From NCBI GenBank assembly GCA_024752435.1, contig CP103024.1:1384936-1448935 (forward strand): 64,000 nucleotides of DNA, in the 5' to 3' direction. The notes beneath the pieces were generated by a model. It made no database searches, was not told the origin of the DNA, and saw nothing but the letters and a program-made list of their open reading frames with translations. Shown one piece after another: positions 12,337 through 24,259 of the stretch (its first letter is position 1; each line of letters opens with the position of its first letter). This stretch comes from Allantophomopsis cytisporea (taxonomy: Eukaryota > Ascomycota > Leotiomycetes > Phacidiales > Phacidiaceae). Position numbers and translations under genes: made by a program.

Positions 12337-13375
12337 CTTCGTGGGTCTTATCAAATCATCGCTCATACTGTCTGTCGTGGTCTTAGGTACTGTAACTGAA
12401 CTACCTGATGTAAATGATCATCGGGATATCGTATGTTGTACTAAGCGGTATATACTGGACGGCGGTGTCAATGCCTGAGACGCGGTTCTCGAATCGACCT
12501 AGCGCGCTTCGATGTCAAATGCGACCGTTACTATATAGACTAAATGTGGCGAGTAAAGGAGTAGTACAGCTTCTAGTTCGCTGCGATGGGATAGATAGCT
12601 AGCACTTTCTGAGAACGTTGAGAACAAGAAGTGAGATACTATAAGAGCAAAGCAAAGACAAAAAAGCAAACGAATTGTTTGATACGAAAGTTATGGTATT
12701 AGGACTGATGACAATAAACGTACCTATCTATCTATCTGCGAAGATATAACCAGTACAAAGGGTGCTCCTTCAGCTGCTATAACAAAACAATGGAGAAGCA
12801 CGAAGTCTAAGGTTTATTGGTAATTTAGGGGGGGTGCATTGCAAATACAATAATAGTCCGCACTTGAAAGTACGAAACAGTCTGCAGTGGAAACGTGCTG
12901 TGGAAGGAGAGCAAGTCCTTTCCTATTGCAGTCAAGAACTTTCATCAGCGTATCGGAGTGAATGCACATAAACCTACATATCCATGTCTTAAGTATCGTA
13001 AGATCTACACCCAACTCATTTTCCTCTTCTGTAGCTTCGTTAACCTTCCTTCTCCAGATATTCCACCAAAGATTCTAGGATTCTAACCAAAAAGCAATTC
13101 ACCTGAAAACGCAAGAAGGACAATCACATATTCTATGACTAAATAGCGGTTTTTTACCATCCCAATTGCTATCGCATATCTTATCAACAAGTTTGAGACT
13201 TATCAGGTCGCATCCTTGCTACCATTTCAGTCCTAATATCATGTTTTTGTGATCACAAATCTTCGTAGCATCAAACCAGCCAATCATACTTTTGGCAATG
13301 TTGAAGACAGAGCAAAGTGTCACACCATCAACATTTGAGAGGTTGTTAGTATCGTCAGTTTCTGTCACGATGTTG

Positions 13376-13560
13376 AGCGTGCAGCAAATTTAAGTAATAA
13401 ATTGATTAAAGAAGAAAGGGAGCAGGATTCTACTCTGTAGCTATCTGAATATTACGTAGTGGTGCAGTGCTACCTAATCTGGTAATCAGTAAAAGTGAGA
13501 ACGAGTCACTTCACATACTTGCACCCAGCTGAGGTCTGTATATTGACTACATATGTTGAC
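13376..13560 (+). repeat. Diverged dispersed repeat A, copy 1
   Basis: About 185 bp that aligns by eye with 20528-20711 in the same orientation. Shared blocks include GCGTGCAGCA, TAAATTGATT, AGGAGCAGGATTCTACTCTG-like sequence and CGTAGTGGTGCAGT, separated by substitutions and small indels. It has no coding signal. The two copies bracket the GH3 and PhlG-like genes. Confidence 0.7.
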
Positions 13561-14183
13561 AATATCCCCACTGTTGTAGAATCTCGAAACATGGTAATAG
13601 GCTTGAGTTCCACACATCCAGTTTAATTACACTTCTATAAAACTACGAGTTTACTGTAGACCATGAAGGAACATTGGCTGCTATTTCCAAAGAAGTTCAC
13701 GGCAAGTACACGCCTTTGAAAGTCGCTGCGAATCCTTCCTTAATTATATACAAAATATATAGTCTAGAAGTCTGGAAGGGACTATAAGATCATACCATTG
13801 AACACTCCCAATGACTTTGAGGTACGTGGTCTCGATATGGCTTGAAGCACTGTCAGCAAGACTCCTGCATCAGACAAGGATTCGCTCCATAGCCATAAGT
13901 TGTCAGGGTCCTCACATAGCCACCAGACTCCTGCAAGATGACAGCAGGAGTATAACGATAGTCAAGCCTCGTCTTGTAATCATCAGTCCGGAGCTACTGT
14001 TTTGAAAGGAGGCTGGTTTAAGCAAATGTATGTATGTTTCCAGTTTTGACAAGTGATAGTTCATGAGATTGATGGTGTGTAACCTATTCATTTGCACTTG
14101 AAACTTTTCATTTATATACTCATTGACGGTCGCAACTATCTCACACCCAGATATTTAGAGACATTGAACTCAACGACTCTTAG

Positions 14184-14330
14184 AAATGCTCTGTCAACGT
14201 AATCCGGCTCGCTGAATCTCCTCGTTTCAAGATACGTATGTATGTACGTATCAGCTCACCATAAAATCAACCACGACTAACAATGAAACTCTCACACACC
14301 TAACTGTAAAAAAACACGTTTTTATACTGT
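14184..14330 (+). repeat. Diverged dispersed repeat B, copy 1
   Basis: Resembles 32788-32945 in the same orientation. Shared landmarks in order are AATGCTYTGTCAAC, an AATCYGGCTC-like block, AATGAARCTCT and CTGTAAAA. Probably an old transposon or LTR fragment; its ends are not defined. Confidence 0.45.
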
Positions 14331-14885
14331 AGAACAGCCTGATTTGTACGACTAGTACAACCGGCGCCGGATTGAAGGCGATATGCACCAGGGAAAATGT
14401 GTGAGCGCGGTGTGCGCACTTCCTAATTGGAAAATGTTCACTCTGATTGTGAGAGTCGCATTGATACTACGACTACTACGCTCCGATCTCGCTCACTGAT
14501 CTGGACGCATTGTAACATAGTGTCCTAACTAGCCTTTTGATAGATTAAAAACCCGAGGAAGCTCTAGTATGATCACAGTGAAAAGACCCCAAGTGTGGAG
14601 TGAAAAGTAGCACGAAGCAGTGAAGGAAACACTACACACGCGGTAGAGTAACAATGGTCTCAAGAATATAGCGGGATTGTGTATTATTTCAGACTTTACA
14701 AGTCTTTTCTGAAATTGAACTATAAGATGGACCAGCAATCGACCAAGAAACACACTGTCGTTCAAAGAAAACCATTGTTCTAAGTGTTTCTGTTTCACTT
14801 GAGCAAAGCGGCCGCAAGCTAGATATTTTATTGCTGGTATAATGCAAACCCCGTTCATTCTCAACGTAGATAGTTACCGGTTGAA

Positions 14886-17463
14886 TCAAATCACAATATC
14901 TAAAGTTGTCGATGACCTGAGGTCCCTTGAGCTTGCGCCAACATAGATGGTGTAGGTGCCACTTGCGATTGCCCATTCTTGAGCACTAACATTCCAGTAG
15001 CTGAGGTCTCTCCTCTGTAGCGTGAAGGTGACTTCAGCAGTTGCATTGGAAGAGATAAAAATTCTCTCAAAGCCACGAAGGGATCTGATTGGTTGGTCGG
15101 CTTCGTCGGGGAAGGAAACGTATAATTGGGCGACTTCATGACCATCTAGGGTCCCGTTGTTGGTGATAGTTGTCGTGATGTTTACCACATCAATCCACAA
15201 GTCCTGACGGCCACCAACAGCAAGAACACCTGAAGCATATGTACCGTTGAGCGGAGTTGTCTGAATCGCAGAGACATTGCCATAATGGAAGGTTGTATAG
15301 GAAAGTCCATAACCGAATTCAAAGCGGGGAGTAACATTGTACTTGTCAAAGTATTTGTAATCGATGTAGTTTCCCTCACTGAAATCACACTCTGCTGTAT
15401 AGCAGAGTCCGGTCGGATAATCAGTCTCGGATTTTGCGATCGTATATGCCAGCCGGCCTGATGGATTGACATCACCATATAACACATCCACAATACTGTA
15501 GCCAGAGTTTTGTCCAAGGAGACCTCCATAGACAACAGCAGTGATATTCTCATGTGCAATCCAAGCATCTAGGATGCGAGCCCCAGCAGTGTTCACAACA
15601 ACCATTGTATTGCTGCATTGTGATGCAATGGTCGTTACTAGGGTATCTTGGTCTTCATTGCGAAGCTCCACACGGTCAGCACCTTCACCCGATAGAGCGT
15701 TGATGAAGACGATGCAGACTTCGACGTCAGTAGCGTAGCTTTGGTAGTCAAGATTCGAGTTTGTGCCAACATCAGTGCCATAGACACTTTTAAATCCTGC
15801 AGCTTCATCTGTAGCACCAACATACGTGTCGTTCATTATCCAGCGGAGTGATGTGTCGTCTTCAACAGCTCTGAGAAGTAATGCATCGTGAGGTGTGATA
15901 AGATAGTTGAGAGAAGTAGTCCCACTACCAGTGCCGCCCGCAAGATGACCTTGATAGGTGGGTCCAGAGCCTGTGATGCTGAAGCCAGTACTGTGATTTG
16001 TTAGCGATACATTGAAAGATAGATGGATATAATTCTATGTAAAACCCACCCAGGTCCAGCTAGGGTTGGACCAGCGTTAGATCCGAAAATAGCCATACTA
16101 GATGGCGCCTTGAGAGGCAAAGCGTTGTCTATATTCTTCAACAAAGACAGGGAAGCGGATCCAATCTCTCTAATCATCTTACTGTGATTCCTGCGAACAT
16201 CGCGAGTTGTGCCAATCGCTTCAGCAATGGACGGTTGCTTGCCATTATCAAGTCCGACATAGTAATAGCCAATGATGTTTCTAATCGTCATGTCGTTCAG
16301 ACGGGCTACTGTTATAGAGCCGTTGTTGATACCATTTTGGATGGTCTCATTATTCCAGAAGTTTGCAGAGCCAAAGTCCTCACCGCCATTGACTGATCCA
16401 TAAGCTGTAATTTGTCCTCCAACATCTGGGAAGACCATTCCAGGAAACCCAAGCTCTGTCTTCAAAATCTTATTGAGCAGAGACTGGCTCTCACATGAGT
16501 GTGTACCATTGACACGATTCATAGCGCACCTGTGTAGAAAGAGAGTGAGTTATAAGTTCGGAGGTCGTTTAGCAAGGCCTGCTTACATGACACCTCCCAT
16601 TCCAGCCTTTACTGCATCGTAGAATGGGTAAAGGTAGGTTTCGTGAAGGGTTTTATCATCAGTGTTGGCGGTATAAGCCTCTGTGACGGAATATGTTTCA
16701 CTGCGGTTCGTCTCCTGCTCGTTGAGGAGAAAATGCTATACGACTGTTAAATCCTGGGCACAAATTTGTCATTTGGCTGCTAGGAGAAGTTCACGAACCT
16801 TTCCACCTGGAACTACACCAGATTGAACGTATCCGGAAACTGATAACCCAAAAGCTTTTGCATTCAGGTAGGCATCCTGTCCGAGTGTCTCAACCAAACG
16901 TCCACCCCTTAACGAGATTAGCAAATGCTATATTCTCACAGCGGGGAATTCTTACCATGGTGTTCTTCCAAGTGGCTGAGAAGTAGGTCCGTTGACAACT
17001 TGAAAACCCTTTCCATACATCTCGGCGCCAACAGCAACAGCCTGATCATAAATCATCTGTTTATCCCATGTCTGAACCATGGTCGAAGCTTCTGCAAAAC
17101 CCGAAGCTTGAAAGTACCCAATAACTCCCTGAGAGCCATCTTTCCATTGAAAAGCTGTCCAGTTGGCGGAAACCACATCAGCGCCAGTAATCAGAGATAT
17201 CTTGTCTTCATTTGTTAAACCCGAGACAAAATTTGATGCCTTTACATAGGCAGTATTCCATTTGTCGTCTAGTTGGACTGCTAAGTGTCAGTGTATATAT
17301 CGTGTGTCATAAGATGGAATTTACCATTTCCAGAAGATAGTAAACCAAGTGTTGCATCTCTTGAAGAATTCGCAGTGTCAGCAGCGCTAGCAGGACTCAC
17401 GATCGTATTGATGGTAAATAAGAGAAGTTGTAAACTTGAGAAAAACCCTCGTAAGAGAGGCAT
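14886..17463 (-). CDS. Secreted GH3 beta-glucosidase
   Basis: Six exons: 17463-17325, 17280-16956, 16907-16799, 16735-16587, 16529-16050 and 15990-14886. All junctions are GT-AG and in frame, giving 768 residues. A signal peptide covers about residues 1-27, ending SPASA. The GH3 N-terminal barrel follows, with KHFLLNEQE around 191-199 and the segment GFPGMVFPDVGGQ around 268-280. Asp276 aligns with the nucleophile of the SDW motif, although this copy has PDV, as in one fungal GH3 subgroup. The (alpha/beta)6 domain and a C-terminal fibronectin-III-like domain (about 640-768) are complete, and there are many N-glycosylation sites. It should hydrolyse terminal beta-glucosides, including cellobiose or plant phenolic glucosides, outside the cell. 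It is the downstream neighbour of the secreted PhlG-like gene in the same orientation, which favours a phenolic-glucoside substrate by inference. The gene looks intact. Confidence 0.93.
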
Positions 17464-18368
17464 ATCGGGGGAATAGTAGAAGTGTTGCTCGATGTGAAAA
17501 GTTGGGGATGATACGATACGCTAATAAAATCGCGAGTACAGAGGGAAGTACAACCAGATCTTTTGAGTCTTTAAGAAAAGTGTGTTTCCTTCTCAGTTCT
17601 ATCCTTTTTAAGATCAACGTTTCTTTTTATGACCTTGTAGGGTTTCGTAAACCGAAGTTTGGTTGTAGTAAGTGTGATGTGCTCAATGTGACGAGAAAAT
17701 CCCATGCATTGATCCTGCAAAATCAGTCTCAAACTCAAAAAGGATTCGCTCGGAATTCGGGCCACAAAAAAGTAGAGAAAGGGATATGTAGTAACGCGTA
17801 ATGTCTCCTGCACTAGTACGCAAGGGTTCAGAGGATCAATCCCAGGCTTGGTTCTTTGCCACTTCGAAAGAGGGGCAATACCGATCAGCGGTTTCGTTTT
17901 GAAAGGGAAAATCCATAACCTCAATGAGGTAGTGGTTATTTCAAGCAAATAAGCCGAAAACAGAGGCGTATCATTGCTTTATAGGGTACAAACAACCAAG
18001 GGACCAGACCCGCAGCCTAGCTCCATAATTCATATCCACTTCAAACGACATTACACCTAATATAAGCTAGCCTGATATTACACCCAGTCCTTATACGCTC
18101 ACAGCAATACAGACTTGCATTCCTATCAAGTAACTGTATTGCATTTTCTGCTCAGTGGTTAGCTGCTTAGAATGAAAACTAAGTTACGGTCAACCCGTGT
18201 AATTTGTTGAACTTCTTATATGATTTTCAAGCTAGGAACTGTCTTGAATTTTTAGAATTCTTAGAATTCCTGTTCGATTACACACTACAAGATCTGCATT
18301 GAGCCTATCTACGCTTGCACACTTGAAAAACTTATAGATCTACATAATCTAACAGTAACCAAACACTC
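17464..18368. other. Promoter region of the GH3 gene
   Basis: Gap of 0.9 kb between two co-oriented genes. I see no coding region. The stretch nearest the GH3 ATG is purine-rich on the + strand, as expected for a - strand leader. A small GAATTC/TTAGAATTC palindromic patch lies near 18253-18270. Confidence 0.5.
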
Positions 18369-19529
18369 CTAAGTTGAGATGTTATCTTTGAACTCGTAAA
18401 ACAGTCCGGGAAGAATTCCTCCTAAGTGAGTCATCTCAATATGGCAGTGAGTTGCAAGACCAGCGGCGTAAGTATTGATGTCGACCATTGACTCAATCTT
18501 TTCAACGAAAGCAGCTCCGAACCAGAATCGAGATCGAATCTCACGCTCTCCACTACCATCTGGCTTCTGGCGGAGCTGATGCATGAGGATTGCTGAATCG
18601 TTTGAAAATGAGGTTTTCAGATCCTCGACTTGGCCATCAGGATTTAAGGTAGCGAAGCCGAGGGTGGAGACAGCCGATACAAGGGTCTCAACGTTGTTCG
18701 CAATTGCAGGTGTAAGGGAGCCATAGGTTGAAGAGTTGGCACTCCCAACAGTAAAGTTGAGGGGTGAAGCATCGAAGAAACCAATTGATAATGTCGTTGC
18801 AGAGTTACCGATGTACTCGTTGATAGAGTAGGTGTAGTTCCAGAAGCGCTCACGATAAGACTATAGAATTAAAGATTAGTGTTCGCGTTTCTCAGTGGGA
18901 CTAATAGGGAATAATGCTCGCCTTTTGGGCGATCTCATCTACACTAAATTGTGATTCTTGAATCCATGAGTAACGATGAGCGCTTGGATTCCAAAGCTTG
19001 TATTTGGTCGTAGAATTCATATGCCAGTAGAACCACCAATCAAGCCTATATGTTGAAAATTAGCCTAATCCTTAATTTTGAGACTATTCGGCGTGAACAC
19101 ACATTTCACCAGTAATGTATGTCGGCTCACTCCTGATGGCAATGTTCAAGCTCCCATCTTCAAGAAGTGTGTATCCATTCTCCATAATCTGGTATCCGGG
19201 AGCACTGTAGGCTACCGACGAGCTCTCAAAATCAACACCATACTCAGAAGCATGCGGGGATTTCTAAGGAAACGCGGATTAATGATTGAATCTATAAGGG
19301 AAGGTTGAAAAACACTTACCAGCAGTCCGTCGGCAAATTCAGAGCTCAGTGGTGCGATTGTAGGATTCCAAAAGTGAGCCCATGGTTCAAGAAAATCATC
19401 ACCTTTGTACCCTAGGTAATAATCCGAAGAATTGGTGTCCTTTGAGGAGGAATTTGCGGCAGCATAAACGGGGACTTGAAGTCCCAAGAGGATAGCCGCA
19501 ACCAGTGACCGCTTTGTAGGATAATACAT
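18369..19529 (-). CDS. Secreted PhlG-like (phloretin/DAPG hydrolase family) protein
   Basis: Four exons, 19529-19320, 19263-19103, 19045-18922 and 18860-18369, give 328 residues. A signal peptide covers about residues 1-24. The body carries family features of the PhlG/phloretin hydrolase fold: GYTLLEDGSLNIAIRSE, then GEMLDWWFYWH (His132), KYKLWNP with His147, NEYIG (Glu180), and near the end HCHIEMTHLGG (His303, Glu307). These fit the known Zn site of two His and two Glu. PhlG enzymes cleave a C-C bond next to an aryl ketone, as in 2,4-diacetylphloroglucinol or phloretin, to give phloroglucinol derivatives. Secretion is unusual compared with the bacterial enzymes. Intron 3 needs a GC donor (GCGAGC). 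A GT alternative at GTAGAT inside the preceding segment would remove seven residues and keep the frame. The exact substrate is unknown. Confidence 0.87.
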
Positions 19530-19929
19530 GACAAGATAGATAACTTTGGATTTTTGTTTGAAAATGATTCGCTATACAGAAATTGAGAATGTGATAGAAG
19601 AAGAAGGGAAAAACAAATAGGTCATTACTTAACTTTTATTCCAACAGTTGCAGTTGCTTGGAGGCCACATCTTCATCCATGATAGCTTAGACAACCATTA
19701 CAGCCAAGTCGTCGTCATCAATCTGGGTATCATGGAACAAAAATCGTGTTATTACACAAATTGTCTTCAAAAATCAAATTGGAGTTGTGTCGAAGTCCAG
19801 AGGACAAGGATCATGCGAGGACTGTGGATGGCTGTACATAAGCTTGTGGGGATGTAGAAGCACTCCATTTCTTCATCCGATCAACGATCTTCGTGGGCAT
19901 TGTTTTGTTTGCGCCGCCTTCTAGTGAGT

Positions 19930-20099
19930 GTCCCACGAATAAGGCCATCGTCCTACATTTGGCCTGTTCCACACTAGTGACTATCATCCTATTACATTCT
20001 GCCTGTCCCACACTAGTGACAGCGTGGTCCACAGATTTGTTCCTCGTCCCTCATTATTTTTGCTGGTCCCACGAAAGTACCTCATGTCCCACACAGGGA
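19930..20099. promoter_or_regulatory. GTCCCAC / CACTAGTG motif array
   Basis: About 170 bp holding repeated GTCCCAC-like words at roughly 19930, 20005, 20066 and 20086, plus weaker variants at 19966 and 20027. Two copies extend to TGTYCCACACTAGTGAC (about 19965-19981 and 20004-20020), which contains the 8-bp palindrome CACTAGTG. It lies 400-570 bp upstream of the PhlG-like ATG. The GTGGGAC core is plausible for a C2H2 zinc-finger factor, and one is encoded next door. This is inference. Confidence 0.4.
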
Positions 20100-20527
20100 C
20101 AATTACGTGCCTACGATCGTGCATCTAGCATATCGAATAATCAATCTTCAACACAAAGTCCGTCGAATTGTACCTAGGGTTGAATATCCGTCCCACTCGA
20201 TCCGCCGGTCTCATATGTCGGCACTCATATCCGTAATGTTTAAAGAATAAATCCCTGCCAAGCTGAATAATTACCTAGCACCAGCTACTCCATATAGTTG
20301 TCTAAGATCATAGAAGATCTTGTTCCTGGATTTCGGTAGTCAACAGTTACTACATCTGTAGCAACCGGCTTTTGATATTAATGCCAAAGAAATTAACAAA
20401 CAGACCCAGATGTACTCCTCTTTTCAATGCTTAGACAAGCTGTTGTTTCTCAGAATTTCTATAATGGTTGGGCTAAAATTGATGTCCGATTGGCATGCAT
20501 TAGGAACAAGAATAGCGTTACAAGGGT

Positions 20528-20711
20528 GGGCGTGCAGCAGGTTTAAGGTACTAAATTGATTGAAGGAAAAAGGAGCAGGATTCTACTCTGCAGCTATATC
20601 AAACACTCCGTAGTGGTGCAGTACATACCTAAAAGTAATAAGTGAAAGTAAGAATCACTTGCTTTCCCACTCGTACTGAAGTAAGATCTGATATTGGCCT
20701 TCAAATGTTGA
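20528..20711 (+). repeat. Diverged dispersed repeat A, copy 2
   Basis: Partner of 13376-13560 in the same orientation, with matching blocks spread over about 185 bp and several C/T and G/A differences. Confidence 0.7.
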
Positions 20712-21752
20712 GAGATAGCACATAGAATCAGTTGAAATGGGTAGCTTGCTCTGGATTTGAGTACAGTGCTCAACGTATTAGAAAGAGCCTTCTCTAATTC
20801 TTGAAGATACAGGCGCTTTCACTCAAACAATTTACTACCCACTTACCAGGTATACACTGTCTTTCGGCTACATAAGTTGTACATTGTTGACTTAGTGCTA
20901 CAATCAACGGACCGTGTAAGTTCCTGGATATGGCATGTTTTCAGTCAAAGTTATCCTATTATTGTTTTGTCATTAAATTAATGATCTGTCTACGCTCGTT
21001 TATCAATTTGCGCATGATCTACAAGATGGAGTGTCTGCCCAAAGTCTTGAATAGGGATTGACCGCAATTCGTTTTCAAACAGATTTTGCATCACCTCATC
21101 TCAGGAAGGGCGATAACCCTAGCTATGATCTGCTTTATAAACCCATGAAGCTTACGCTCCTTTACAACGTAGAGAACATGAGAAAGACTTTGACAAAAGT
21201 TTTGGCCCCAACCCGCCTTATTGTGCTACTCTTCTGTAAGTATGTACCGGAAAACCTAATTTTCTATTCTTGTATATTGTTCTTTTCTATGCCACAAGTA
21301 ACTGTATTTACGAAAAAAAAAAAAAAAAAAGAAACGACGGAATGTGGTTATCAACCTTCATTCTTATTGGCTTGACTACCAATCTTAATAGAAGAAAACG
21401 AATATTTACCCTAATCCAGCCTTCTCTCCTTTACTTTGTATAACCCCCAAAAGAGTTCCTTAGTGGTTGTAGAATTAACGACAAAAGATTGGATATCTTT
21501 GCCACTCGTACTCGTATATACTATTACTACCTTGTATGCAGTAAATAAAGACGAAAACCGAAAAAAAGAAGCATCAGAAACTACAAAGCGAAAAAGATAC
21601 AGTATATGGGTTGCATAGTTTACCGGATCAGTCGTCTAGGTCTTTATCCAGCTCCTACTTGTGACAATGCATATTATTGTAAAATCGACCAAAATAGTCC
21701 GAACTACTGATAATCAAGAGCCATGATTTAATTTTGAATTTACAAACATAGT

Positions 21753-24259
21753 CTATGCTTTGTTATCCAAAATTCTATTGTCTGTGATATGATTAATCCA
21801 ATCCACCAAATGTTCGCCCATCTCCAACGCAATACCCCAACGTTCTGAAACACTTTTCAGAACCATCTGAATAACATTCATATCAACTATCAAGTTACGT
21901 GGTATCCAGTTTGGTGGTTTTCCTGGAGGACAGCCCTCCAAGAAAGCGGTTGTTTCAAAGTGCGAAAGCCTGGCATTCGAAATTTCCTCCTGGATATGTT
22001 GGAACCCACCAACATCTTGCCAATCTACAATAGACGGCACTATGACTAATGTGCTGCCAGGTATTAGGTGGGCGGCAAAGACTATTGCCGCAGCGAATAA
22101 TGCTGTTGGGATATGCAAAGCGTGTAGACGGCTCAGGGGCAGGGTTTCTGCAATATCGCGGATAGCAAGCGCGTGTAATATAGCCTTCCGAGCAATGATG
22201 CTGCCCAACCACGAGGAAAAATCAAGGGGAGCTTGATTGAGTTGAGGTCGGCCATATATACTCTGATCAGTATCGAAATTACGACAGACTTGCTGGCAGA
22301 GCTGAGCTGTGTTAAGGAGAAGATCAAGACATATTGAGTGCCACCGCAATGTCGTTTCCATCCCTTCCCAGTCATGAGACGGGAAACAGTGAACCTTGTT
22401 TCGATAAAACCGGAAGAGAGCCTCATTGATTTGAATTTCAGATGGTCTCCCAAATGATGGCTTCCTATCTCTGTTATACTCAGAGACTAACGATTGTATG
22501 CCTTCTAAGACAACTTGCAGAGAAAACACAGGCATATATTGCGCTGTTAAATTTTCTCCAGGAGAGAACAACGAAGTGAACAAATCTCGGTATATGATGG
22601 GGAGGCCGTTATCATTACCCATCTTAATGATCCATTCATCTACTGTCACAGCACGAAATGCATCTTCATTGCTTGATAGTGCAAGAGGGTTGCTCAAGTG
22701 ATGCGCAAAGGTTGGGCTGCCAGACAGTTGAGATAGTTGTCCATCAAGAATATAAGTGCCTAGAACAGCTCTGCGCTGTGTTTCCCCAGCAGACCATATT
22801 TTCCATTTTTGAAGCTTGTCGGATGGAGTTGCCGTTACAGAAGGTATCGATTGGCGCACTTGTTCCTCAGGTTCTAGCATACCACACTGTGTAGCCCATT
22901 GAAACCCGAGCCCATGAAGCGTTTGAGAGATACTCCGAATTGATCTATTCTTTGTTATGTAAGACTTTGGCAGTTCAATATATGATAGATTACGAAGTAC
23001 CTCGGATAACGTGGCATATGACTGTCCAAGCAAGGCTGTCAATAAGAGACCAATGCCTCTACGTCTGTCGTTGGGGGACTTTTGTTGCAAGAGCGATTGC
23101 CACTTTATAGTCAGTTTGCCGAGACAATCAAAGGAAATGCTCAATATGAACATACAGTTGCAAATCCAGCGGCATGTGCTAGTTTCCACAAAATTTCGCC
23201 CTGGTAACAAGAGAAATCAGAATCCCAAAAAGCATACGTGTCGGTAGTCTCACCTTCTTTTTTGCGCCTTTCACTTCGGTGAACAACGAGCCTAGTGCAA
23301 AGATATGTAAAAGCAAGGGCTGTGGACATTCTGAGAGGGTGAACGTAGGTCGATGTATCACAGGAAATATGGGTATAAATCGAGCAAAGAACATATGCAC
23401 ACAGAGATCTAGAAAATGTGCAGATATGCCCGAAAATGAGACTTCTAACTTGAGATCTGATGACTGCATATATGTTAATGAAAGCTCCAACCAATAGAGT
23501 TCATAAGCTACTATACCACATCATTTACAAGCTGACTCAACTGTTGGATTGCTTGACAGTCAACTGTGCTACTGTTTTCATCCTGAGAAGTAGTTACGGG
23601 AGCTGTCTGTGAACCTCTAAGATCATTTGGAAGGACAAAATCGGAATCATATGTCGGGAACGCTAGTAGTCCAGTGTTGGTTCCAGACAACAAAATGTCC
23701 ATGAAATCATTAGAAGTCGACCAATTCGTGTAAGAGTTGGTTTCCATAACACTGTTGACGTCTGAAAGCGTAGTTGGGTGAATATCATTATCTGATGCTG
23801 AGAAAGAAGGAGCATTCAACATGTGGGCAAAAGTTCCACTCTGTACTTCGGTATGATTATGCTGTGAAAAGACATCGCTGCAGGCAGAGTTCGAAGTATC
23901 ATTTGTTCCGGGAGTTAATGTATCCTTGCTTGAATTGACCGAGTCGTGTACCTTCATATGGCGAAGAAGGGCGTCTCGACGAGCAAAAGCTTTCTGACAG
24001 ACTGCACATAAGAATGGCTTCGCTCCAGTATCTTAACGAATAGGAAAGATTAGCTTATAAGCTGGAAGGAGCTCTACAACCAACTCACGAGTTCTCTCAT
24101 GGCGCTGCGAACTGAAGTCAGTGACCGAGTTCTGATCAGAGTTACCATGCTTACTAGTAAATGTTCTGTTTTAGTGTAGTGCTTTTCACAATACGAACAT
24201 GTAAGAACATTCGGACTTTTTCTTTCACGTTTTCGCAAAATCCTCGGACTGTTATCCAT
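21753..24259 (-). CDS. C2H2 zinc-finger transcription factor with fungal-specific domain
   Basis: Six exons: 24259-24155, 24104-24089, 24031-23529, 23463-23254, 23200-23156 and 23102-21753, giving 742 residues. Two tandem C2H2 fingers lie at residues 21-41 (C21, C24, H37, H41) and 49-69 (C49, C52, H65, H69), with the linker THTGAKPF. A Ser/Thr/Asn-rich region follows, then a fungal-specific transcription factor domain (PF04082 type) starting near ARFIPIFPVIHRPTF and continuing through WQSLL and LLTALLGQSYATLSE. Exon 2 is only 16 nt and supplies the His ligands of finger 1. The alternative 3' splice site before it gives an immediate stop, so the micro-exon is well supported. It should act in the nucleus as a sequence-specific regulator. 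It lies beside and in the same orientation as the PhlG-like and GH3 genes, so it may control them. Confidence 0.9.

Larger units (their letters stand above)
11828..14885. other. Intergenic, 3 kb
   Basis: No supportable gene. It holds the upstream region of the TFB6-like gene with TACCCGAAA-type motifs, two diverged dispersed repeats annotated separately, and a TATC microsatellite near 12725-12735. The right end is the 3' flank of the GH3 gene. Confidence 0.55.
19530..21752. other. Promoter region of the PhlG-like gene and 3' flank of the regulator
   Basis: No coding region seen in 2.2 kb. It contains the GTCCCAC/CACTAGTG motif array, repeat A copy 2, and an 18-nt A run at 21313-21330. Short frames at 21058-21375 and 21436-21618 show no resemblance to proteins. 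Confidence 0.55.

Noticed and set aside
21313..21330. 18-nt A run as a retroposition tail
   Set aside because: No target duplication or coding remnant upstream; a simple A run is enough.
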